Made by a program: the position numbers and the translations under genes. A stretch of 9,953 bases of DNA from Lachnospiraceae bacterium. GTDB lineage: Bacteria; Bacillota_A; Clostridia; Lachnospirales; Lachnospiraceae. The stretch is taken from the NCBI GenBank assembly GCA_017621115.1, contig JAGATU010000031.1:1-9953 (forward strand), written 5' to 3'. The notes beneath the pieces were generated by a model. It searched no databases and was not told the origin of the DNA. It saw only the letters and a program-made list of their open reading frames with translations. The first letter of the stretch is position 1. Each line of letters begins with the position of its first letter. This document shows, one piece after another, positions 1 to 5,274 of the stretch.

Positions 1-711
1 TACCTGATTCCTTACGGTTCCCGTATCAAGATTATGGACGGCGCAGTATTAGAAGCCGGTGATGAATTAACAGAAGGTTCTGTTAACCCACATGACTTAT
101 TAAAGATTAAAGGTATCCGTGCCGTACAGGATTACATGCTCCGCGAAGTTCAGCGTGTATACCGTTTACAGGGTGTAGATATCAGCGATAAGCATATCGA
201 AGTTATCGTACGTCAGATGCTTAAGAAAGTACGCGTAGAGAATAACGGAGATGCAGACTTCTTGCCGGGTACATTGGTTGACGTTCTTGATTTTGAAGAA
301 ATGAACGAAAAACTCATTGCAGAAGGTAAAGAACCTGCAGAAGGTAAGCAGATTATGCTTGGTATTACCAAGGCAGCTCTTGCTACCAACTCATTCTTAT
401 CTGCAGCTTCCTTCCAGGAAACAACTAAGGTTCTTACGGAAGCAGCTATCAAAGGTAAGATTGATCCGCTTATCGGCTTAAAAGAAAACGTAATCATCGG
501 TAAGTTAATTCCTGCCGGAACCGGTATGAAACGTTACCGTGACGTTACACTTTCTACAGACTACAAAGAAGTTGTTGATTTTGACGTAAATGAAATCGCA
601 GACGAAGAAATGGTAGAAGATACTGTTTCAGAGGATTTTGACGAAGAAATGACAGAAGAATTAGTAGTAGAAGAAGTTGCTGAAGAAGCAGTGGAAGAAG
701 TAACAGAATAA
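1..711 (+). CDS. rpoC: DNA-directed RNA polymerase subunit beta' (3' end, partial)
   Basis: This is the C-terminal part of the beta' subunit, whose full chain forms the clamp and catalytic centre of RNA polymerase. The reading frame is open from base 1, so the gene starts outside the window; the ATG at 34 is internal. Recognisable family segments include [17 protein letters not shown], then [10 protein letters not shown], then [19 protein letters not shown], and the terminal [22 protein letters not shown] and [17 protein letters not shown] blocks, all in the expected order. After the conserved end (about base 570) comes a 44-residue tail with 22 Asp/Glu and no Lys or Arg. Such tails vary between lineages, and its role is unknown. 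The gene ends with TAA at 709-711, directly before a strong terminator. Identification is essentially certain from the conserved blocks. Confidence 0.98.
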   Translation, partial: YLIPYGSRIKIMDGAVLEAGDELTEGSVNPHDLLKIKGIRAVQDYMLREVQRVYRLQGVDISDKHIEVIVRQMLKKVRVENNGDADFLPGTLVDVLDFEEMNEKLIAEGKEPAEGKQIMLGITKAALATNSFLSAASFQETTKVLTEAAIKGKIDPLIGLKENVIIGKLIPAGTGMKRYRDVTLSTDYKEVVDFDVNEIADEEMVEDTVSEDFDEEMTEELVVEEVAEEAVEEVTE

Positions 712-721
712 TATAATAATG

Positions 722-750
722 AATGCCGGGCCTATTGGCCCGGCATTTTT
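722..750 (+). terminator. rpoC intrinsic terminator, also the end point of the convergent operon
   Basis: A perfect 11-bp GC-rich stem (722-732 with 737-747, loop TATT) is followed by a T run at 746-750. It lies 10 bases after the rpoC stop codon. The stop codon of the convergent minus-strand gene (749-751) abuts it. On the minus strand the same stem is followed only by a weak mixed T/A stretch, so it probably works best for rpoC and partially for the opposing operon. Confidence 0.92.
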
Positions 751-1183
751 ATTGTATCAGGTTAAGACCTTCGTCAATTTCAGGAGAATTCACATTTACA
801 AGGCAATAACTCTTGATTTCATAATATTTGTCTCCCTCGTTAATCGGATACAAATGCTTTAACACAACCTGCAGTTCCTGGTATTCGGAAAGCGGAACAG
901 CGACCATACTCTCATGGGAAACGGTATTGTAATATTCTTCTTCCGATTCGCACGAAGCATACGCCCTTGCAAGTGTCGCATCAATAATGCCTATTTCTTC
1001 TTCGGCGATATTGCAGGCATTATAGTAGGCGAGATTTTTGTTTTTGACATTGTCGGTAAATTTCTTATCCGTCACAGCTGAGGATAGGGACAGAACCGAA
1101 AACGATACTAAACTGATTACAACAAATATGAGGAGCATGGTAGAAGAACCGATGCTGACGCTCATGCCCTGTCTTTTTTTCAT
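749..1183 (-). CDS. Small single-pass membrane protein, last gene of the pilin-like operon
   Basis: A 144-residue protein beginning MKKRQGMSVS. A basic N-terminus is followed by one hydrophobic segment (about residues 13-36) and then a polar, acidic, probably extracytoplasmic domain with two Cys. This N-in, single-helix layout fits an accessory pilin or pseudopilin-like component, but no canonical prepilin cleavage motif with Glu at +5 is visible, so the family is unassigned. I chose the ATG at 1183 because AAAGGA lies 7 bases upstream; a longer in-frame reading to 1234 has no such site and would remove most of the 51-bp gap to the preceding gene. It is the sixth and last gene of the operon, and its stop codon touches the rpoC terminator. 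Function is inferred from context only. Confidence 0.8.
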   Translation of the reverse strand: MKKRQGMSVSIGSSTMLLIFVVISLVSFSVLSLSSAVTDKKFTDNVKNKNLAYYNACNIAEEEIGIIDATLARAYASCESEEEYYNTVSHESMVAVPLSEYQELQVVLKHLYPINEGDKYYEIKSYCLVNVNSPEIDEGLNLIQ

Positions 1184-1234
1184 GGCTGTTTCCTTTGCTA
1201 ATGTGAATATATTGTGTGCTACAGGCCGGTGCAA

Positions 1235-1660
1235 TTATAAAGTGGCCTGTACGTATTTTTTAATCCTGGTCGAATACAGGGATTCCTGGTCGTCGGTGGA
1301 CTTAATGTCCAATGTGAGAATGTGGTAGGACAATTCCTGTTCGAAAGTTAATGCGGCAACATATGTGGCTCCGACAGAGGAGCAGATATCGCCGCTTTCG
1401 GTAAAATAAAGCAAGATGGAATCTTCCGTTTCTTCATAATCCCAATAATAGGACAGCATGTCTGCTTTGTTCCCGTTAGTATAGTGATAATATTCGCAAA
1501 TATCCTGTGCAATCAGAGTGGCCTTTGATTTGGCAGCTGTCTCTTCATTAATCGTATGCGCTTTGACAAAAAGCTGGATGCATACCGCGCCGGAGATTGC
1601 AAAAAACAATATACTTATCATTAATTCCATTAAAAATAAACTGGCTCGTGAGTTGCGCAT
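1235..1660 (-). CDS. Prepilin-like protein (pseudopilin candidate)
   Basis: A 141-residue protein with a short positive leader (MRNSRAS), then LFLMELMISILFF, which opens a hydrophobic helix to about residue 31. This resembles the class III prepilin signal: cleavage after S7 would put Glu at mature position 5 (E12), the residue needed for pilin assembly. The usual Gly at -1 is replaced by Ser and the usual Phe at +1 by Leu, so processing is uncertain. The rest is a small polar domain with acidic patches, shorter than many pilins but within minor pseudopilin size. The start is supported by AAAGGA about 6 bases upstream. It lies 36 bp after the upstream gene and 51 bp before the next. Likely a minor pseudopilin of a type II secretion or type IV pilus-like system. 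Confidence 0.82.
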   Translation of the reverse strand: MRNSRASLFLMELMISILFFAISGAVCIQLFVKAHTINEETAAKSKATLIAQDICEYYHYTNGNKADMLSYYWDYEETEDSILLYFTESGDICSSVGATYVAALTFEQELSYHILTLDIKSTDDQESLYSTRIKKYVQATL

Positions 1661-1696
1661 AAAGTTTCCTTTCCTATATAAAGGAGTGTTAGAAAA

Positions 1697-2179
1697 TTAA
1701 TCAGCCTTAGAGGCGATTAGAATGGTCTCGGAGCGGTGCTCATCATCCACAAGAGTGATTTCAAATAATCCGTCATCCGTTTCGGTAACGGTAAATTCGG
1801 AAATCGCAAGGATGTTGCGGCCGGCCTCCGGACTTAAAGTAATATTTTTCTTGGTAAACAATTCTTTTAACTGACCTGCATAAGAATAAATGTAGGTACA
1901 GTATTCTTCGCCATTGTATTCATTTAACAATACCAGTGCGTCATTTCCGCCGAATTCTTCGATACATACTTTGCCGGAGTAATCGTTCTGTCTGATCTTC
2001 TCAGTGATGTAGGATAAAGAAGTCGTGGAAGTAAAATGTGTCTCCATATTGTTAAGTGTGTTCTGATATACCTTGGCGCCTACTGCAATCAATAAAATCG
2101 AGCAGACCGCGAAAACACAAAACAAAGTCAGAACAAATAGGACGTCAACCATGTGACGGCGTTCATTATTTGAATTCAT
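1697..2179 (-). CDS. Single-pass membrane protein, possibly DUF4860 family
   Basis: A 160-residue protein. After a short polar N-terminus (MNSNNERRHM), a strongly hydrophobic helix covers about residues 11-34, followed by a roughly 120-residue extracytoplasmic domain with alternating hydrophobic and polar residues that suggest beta strands. The sequence reminds me of the DUF4860 family of clostridial pilin-operon proteins, but I could not verify this. No canonical prepilin cleavage motif is seen. Its ATG overlaps the stop of the upstream gene as ATGA (2176-2179), which indicates translational coupling, and AAAGGAGAG lies about 7 bases upstream. Probably a structural or accessory component of the pseudopilus encoded by this operon. 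Confidence 0.82.
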   Translation of the reverse strand: MNSNNERRHMVDVLFVLTLFCVFAVCSILLIAVGAKVYQNTLNNMETHFTSTTSLSYITEKIRQNDYSGKVCIEEFGGNDALVLLNEYNGEEYCTYIYSYAGQLKELFTKKNITLSPEAGRNILAISEFTVTETDDGLFEITLVDDEHRSETILIASKAD

Positions 2180-2508
2180 CGATACTCTCCTTTCGGAATA
2201 ACCGTAAAATCGGGATACAGGTTCGTACCGATCGGCTGATAATCTACGATAAACATGTCCTTGTCGTAAGTCAGTCCGTAATGTTCTTCCATGTACTCAA
2301 GGCTTGGCGGATAAAAACCTTCCAGCGCGTAACAATGTACAATGTTGCGTTCCATCGCCTTAATCAGGGATGCTTCCTGGCGCTCCCCGGTAGAAGAACC
2401 GACATACGAAATCCCAAACAGGAACAATACAAGAATGATTCCGAATAACAGGATGCCGACATGAAATGAAGTTATTTTTCTGCGTTTATGTACCTGAAAA
2501 CGTTTCAT
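2176..2508 (-). CDS. Small pilin-like membrane protein
   Basis: A 110-residue protein with a basic N-terminus (MKRFQVHKRRK), one hydrophobic helix at about residues 17-37, then a short outside domain. The stretch YALEGFYPPSL (60-70), followed by a segment ending in PDFTVIPKG, resembles the soluble part of type II pseudopilins of the GspG kind, where an (A/Y)xxGxYP motif is common. The classic cleavage site and Glu at +5 are missing, so it may be anchored without processing. It starts 27 bp after the gspF-like gene, with GAAAGG about 7 bases before the ATG, and overlaps the next gene by 4 bp. Assignment as pseudopilin-like is an inference from domain pattern and context. Confidence 0.78.
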   Translation of the reverse strand: MKRFQVHKRRKITSFHVGILLFGIILVLFLFGISYVGSSTGERQEASLIKAMERNIVHCYALEGFYPPSLEYMEEHYGLTYDKDMFIVDYQPIGTNLYPDFTVIPKGEYR

Positions 2509-2535
2509 ACAAAACCTTTCTTTTCAAAAGCAGGT

Positions 2536-3582
2536 TTAACCGATGCTTGTCATAATACTTAATAAAGGTAAAATTACGGAAAGAAGAATCAAACCAACAA
2601 CCAGTGATAAGGAAATAACCAATGTAGGTTCTAAAACCGAAATAAAATTACGGATCTTACGGTCGGTTTCTTCTTCGTAAATACGGGCAATTTTGCCGAG
2701 GATGGAATCCAGGTTACCTGTTTTTACACCAAGGGCAATCATGCGTGAATATAAATTGCTGAAAAAATGCTCTTTCTGTAATGCTTCCGCAAAACCGTCG
2801 CCTTCCATAATATGGCTGCGGCAACTGATGATTTTGCCTTCCATTTCTTCATTGCCAACCAAATGGCTTACCATCTCAAGACTCTGGTAGATACCCATAC
2901 CGCTTCCGAGCATTAAGGACATGCCTGAAGCAAAACGGCCATATGCAACCGAATCATAGAAACGCTTTAAAGGAGCAATCTTATTAGCAATCTTGGCAAG
3001 GAGCTGTCCGCCCTTTGTAGTCTTAGTCACATAGAAGAATAATGCGGCAAGCAAAAACAGAATGCCGAAGAATATGTAAGAATAGGAACGCAGATTCTCG
3101 CCAAGGGCAAGTAAGGAACCGGAAAAACCGTCCATCTGTGTACCCAACTGTTCAAATACCTGATTAAATAAAGGAAGTACTTCCGAAATAATAACAGCAA
3201 TGATAATAAGCATCATCACAATCATAATAAACGGATACGTAATCGCACTGCGGATACTCTCGGCAATATTCTCTTCATGCTCATAGTAGTCGGAGAGTGA
3301 CTGCATAACATCGTCCACGCGTCCGGTCTCTTCGCCGATGGCAATCATATTCACCACATAATCCGGAAAAACACCGGAACTCTTAACGGAAGTGGTAAAT
3401 GTCTCGCCCAGGGCGGATGATTTTAACAAAGTTTGTAAAATCTCGCGTGTGGACTCATCCTTCGTATCACTAAGCAAAATGGCAAGCCCGTCCTTTGGCG
3501 TAATGCCGGCTTTCATAACCATTGCCATCTGTTCGCAGAAGGATGCGATTTCGGTATTGGTAAGCATTTGTCCTTTTTTCAT
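2536..3582 (-). CDS. Type II secretion / type IV pilus platform protein (GspF/PilC family)
   Basis: A 348-residue polytopic inner-membrane platform protein; in related systems it couples the cytoplasmic assembly ATPase to pilin polymerisation. Two T2SSF repeats are visible (about residues 10-135 and 213-335), each with the family signature: GEETGRVDD at 83-91 and GVKTGNLDS at 285-293. Hydrophobic segments are at about 113-137, 166-186 and 318-345, the expected three-helix topology. It is somewhat shorter than the usual ~400 residues because the N-terminal extension is reduced. The ATG at 3582 has AGAGGAA 6 bases upstream, overlapping the stop of the upstream transglutaminase gene, from which it is separated by 13 bp. 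The ATPase that such a protein needs is not in this window, so the partner is expected elsewhere in the genome. Confidence 0.95.
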   Translation of the reverse strand: MKKGQMLTNTEIASFCEQMAMVMKAGITPKDGLAILLSDTKDESTREILQTLLKSSALGETFTTSVKSSGVFPDYVVNMIAIGEETGRVDDVMQSLSDYYEHEENIAESIRSAITYPFIMIVMMLIIIAVIISEVLPLFNQVFEQLGTQMDGFSGSLLALGENLRSYSYIFFGILFLLAALFFYVTKTTKGGQLLAKIANKIAPLKRFYDSVAYGRFASGMSLMLGSGMGIYQSLEMVSHLVGNEEMEGKIISCRSHIMEGDGFAEALQKEHFFSNLYSRMIALGVKTGNLDSILGKIARIYEEETDRKIRNFISVLEPTLVISLSLVVGLILLSVILPLLSIMTSIG

Positions 3583-3595
3583 CTTGAATTCCTCT

Positions 3596-4633
3596 TTAAT
3601 ATATGTATTTTGTAACGTAATTTGTTCCGTCGCCGATAAAATCTTTCAACTGGTCTTCTGATGAACTTGCCGCAAAAGTCGGGTCCATCAGTTTCCAACT
3701 TTGTCCGTCAAATTCGATAATGCCGTTCACCCAACCTTTTTCATCTAAATAAGTAGAAATCCATGCGTGATAGGCATCGCCCGCATAACCAATCTCAAGG
3801 CGGGTCGGGATGCGCTGGCTTCTAAGCATGGATGCCATGGCAGATGCAAAGTCAAAGCAGATGCCTTTCTTTGTCACAAGAATCTCATCCACAACCGGGA
3901 TGTAACCGCTGGCAACAGTCGTTGCCTTGTCGTAATCATAAGTAATATTGGAAATCATATAATTGTAAACATTGGTAACAACCGTCAAATCATCATTGGC
4001 AGGAAGCGCCAACTCGGAGGCCAGGGCTACGACCTTAGATGAATCATTAAAGTTCACATATTGGTTCGGATATAAATAAGGAGAAAACTCATCCGTAATT
4101 GCCACATCATATGTATTATTAAAAACAGCCGCGTAACTTGTGCCTTCCACATTTTCAAAAACGCCGACATTGTAAGCTCCGTTGCCTGCGGCAAACGGGA
4201 AAACTTCATTGGCAGAGCTGAGATTGTATGTATAAGTCACACCGTTAGGCCCTGTGACCTGCATTTTCACCTTGTGATTGGAACCAAGATACTGTGCCAT
4301 AAAATAACCGCAGTCGATATGGGACAAATCAAGGGCAACCAGTTCATTGCCGTCTGTCAGCGTTCCGTCGGCGGAAGGGACGAGACAGGCAGGGGTATTA
4401 TCACGAGTGCCCTGCGTGACACTTTCTTCCTGTACAGGAGCCTCTTGTGCAGGTGCTTCTGGCGCTGCAGGAGATTTTGAGGGAGAATCTTCCTTTACTA
4501 AAGACTGCGATGGGGCAGACGGTGTCGGCGCATCAGAAGAAGCCCCGCATCCTGTCAGGGCTACCGATAACAGAATGGCAGAGAGTACATATGCCGTTTT
4601 CTTATGAAGTTTTTGCGAATGCAATTTGTGCAT
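3596..4633 (-). CDS. Transglutaminase-like lipoprotein
   Basis: A 345-residue lipoprotein with a C-terminal transglutaminase-core domain. The signal peptide ends in a lipobox, LTGC, so C29 would be lipidated and the protein tethered outside the membrane. A Pro/Ala/Glu-rich linker (about 30-75) follows. A possible beta-sandwich region (about 80-200) precedes the catalytic domain, which carries the triad: C259 in GICFDF, H289 in YHAWI and D317 in MDPTF. Such proteins may act as transglutaminases, proteases or peptide hydrolases; the substrate is unknown. The ATG at 4633 is chosen because it places the signal peptide correctly, though AAAGG is 12 bases upstream, which is long; a GTG at 4642 is possible. 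A start at 4741 is rejected because it would overlap the promoter. It is the first gene of the operon. Confidence 0.9.
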   Translation of the reverse strand: MHKLHSQKLHKKTAYVLSAILLSVALTGCGASSDAPTPSAPSQSLVKEDSPSKSPAAPEAPAQEAPVQEESVTQGTRDNTPACLVPSADGTLTDGNELVALDLSHIDCGYFMAQYLGSNHKVKMQVTGPNGVTYTYNLSSANEVFPFAAGNGAYNVGVFENVEGTSYAAVFNNTYDVAITDEFSPYLYPNQYVNFNDSSKVVALASELALPANDDLTVVTNVYNYMISNITYDYDKATTVASGYIPVVDEILVTKKGICFDFASAMASMLRSQRIPTRLEIGYAGDAYHAWISTYLDEKGWVNGIIEFDGQSWKLMDPTFAASSSEDQLKDFIGDGTNYVTKYIY

Positions 4634-4670
4634 AATGTCCACTAGCCTTTCTTCGGTTTGTGTATAATTA

Positions 4671-4717
4671 ATAAATCGTTTTATAAATAAGAAAAATGGT
4701 TTGTTTTGTCGATTTAT
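4671..4717. repeat. 8-bp inverted repeat in the divergent intergenic region
   Basis: ATAAATCG (4671-4678) and CGATTTAT (4710-4717) form a perfect inverted repeat with a 31-base spacer. It brackets the -35 of the predicted pilZ promoter and lies within the leader of the minus-strand operon. It could be an operator pair or a weak RNA hairpin; the flanking DNA is AT-rich, so chance is possible. Confidence 0.35.
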
Positions 4718-4729
4718 AAGTGTTATTAT
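4701..4729 (+). promoter_or_regulatory. Promoter of pilZ-like gene
   Basis: TTGTTT (4701-4706), a 17-bp spacer and TATTAT (4724-4729) with TGT directly before it, an extended -10. The start would be near 4736, leaving about 74 bases of leader. The -35 matches the consensus at only three of six positions, so promoter strength probably depends on the extended -10. Confidence 0.5.
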
Positions 4730-4739
4730 ATATGTTACC

Positions 4740-4767
4740 ATTATAGCAAGAATGGAAAAAAATACAA
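4740..4767 (-). promoter_or_regulatory. Promoter of the minus-strand transglutaminase/pilin operon
   Basis: On the minus strand there is a perfect -10 TATAAT (4745-4740), preceded by TGC to give an extended -10, with TTGTAT (4767-4762) as a -35 at a 16-bp spacer. Predicted transcription starts near 4733, giving a leader of about 100 bases before the ATG at 4633. It overlaps the pilZ promoter on the other strand. Confidence 0.7.
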
Positions 4768-4809
4768 ACCCGATATGGGAATTTTTTTAATTTGAAAGGG
4801 GACTGTTTT

Positions 4810-5130
4810 ATGGAAGAAAGACGTCAGATTAACCGAGTACAATATATTGCAAAGAGTGTTATCGTAGTATGTGACACGGAAGAGACTATTTATGTAGAAG
4901 TAGAGAATGTCAGTCCTCTTGGTATGGGTATCCGCATGAAAGCAGATGCACCTGACATTTTGGGAAAAGATATTATCATCGTGGCTGAGACCCTGATTAT
5001 GTACGCAGAAGTAAACCGCCAGGAGAAGCAGGAAGACGGTACTTATGTAGTCGGCATCCAGGCTAAGAAGTTTACACAGGATGTTTTGGAATACCTGTTC
5101 AGTCACATTGGGTCACATGATGCTGAATAG
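4810..5130 (+). CDS. Stand-alone PilZ domain protein (c-di-GMP receptor)
   Basis: A 106-residue protein that is almost entirely one PilZ domain, a cytoplasmic c-di-GMP binding fold. The two ligand-binding motifs are present: RxxxR as R5-Q-I-N-R9, and (D/N)xSxxG as N33-V-S-P-L-G38. Since both are intact, it should bind c-di-GMP. The start at 4810 is chosen over an in-frame ATG at 4792 because AAAGGGG ends 8 bases before it; the longer form would begin within that site. It is divergent from the pilin-like operon and 144 bp upstream of a large surface-protein gene on the same strand, with no obvious terminator between them, so some read-through is possible. PilZ proteins often control pili or surface polymers, and both neighbours fit that kind of target, though no direct link is shown. 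Confidence 0.93.
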   Translation: MEERRQINRVQYIAKSVIVVCDTEETIYVEVENVSPLGMGIRMKADAPDILGKDIIIVAETLIMYAEVNRQEKQEDGTYVVGIQAKKFTQDVLEYLFSHIGSHDAE

Positions 5131-5189
5131 TCGCATAAAAAAGTCACAAAAACATTTAAAAAAGATATTTTGTGTGACCGCCGTGTGAC
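5102..5189. promoter_or_regulatory. Array of five TGTGAC/GTCACA boxes
   Basis: Exact GTCACA occurs at 5102-5107, 5112-5117 and 5143-5148, and its reverse complement TGTGAC at 5173-5178 and 5184-5189. Centre spacings are 10, 31, 30 and 11 bp, near whole helical turns. The last two sit in a duplicated GTGTGACC. The first two lie inside the 3' end of the pilZ-like gene. A cluster just upstream of a weak extended -10 promoter suggests a binding site for a regulator of the downstream gene; the regulator is unknown. Confidence 0.5.
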
Positions 5190-5196
5190 CTTGACT

Positions 5197-5205
5197 TGTT
5201 ATGAT
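5197..5205 (+). promoter_or_regulatory. Candidate extended -10 promoter of the large surface-protein gene
   Basis: TGT followed by TATGAT (5200-5205) forms an extended -10. No good -35 hexamer is found 16-18 bp upstream, where the TGTGAC boxes lie instead, so the promoter may need an activator. The 5' leader would be about 63 bases and is A-rich near the RBS. Confidence 0.4.
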
Positions 5206-5274
5206 AAATTCAGAAAACGGGTAACAAACACTTTTTTAATAAAAAAAAACAAGGGGAAAAGGAGTTTTTAAAAG

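Noticed and set aside
3596..4741. 381-residue form of the transglutaminase protein starting at 4741
   Set aside because: It would begin inside the predicted operon promoter and put 36 residues before a clear lipoprotein signal peptide; the ATG at 4633 fits the signal.
4741..5106. Minus-strand frame opposite the PilZ gene
   Set aside because: It covers the PilZ gene with clear c-di-GMP motifs on the other strand, runs across its promoter, and has no recognisable features.
5143..5178. Terminator after the pilZ-like gene
   Set aside because: The inverted GTCACA...TGTGAC arms are weak, the stem needs a bulge and no T run follows; it is better explained as part of the box array.
5131..5274. c-di-GMP riboswitch upstream of the surface-protein gene
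   Set aside because: The neighbouring PilZ gene made this worth checking, but I see no conserved GEMM-type core or suitable stems in this A-rich leader.
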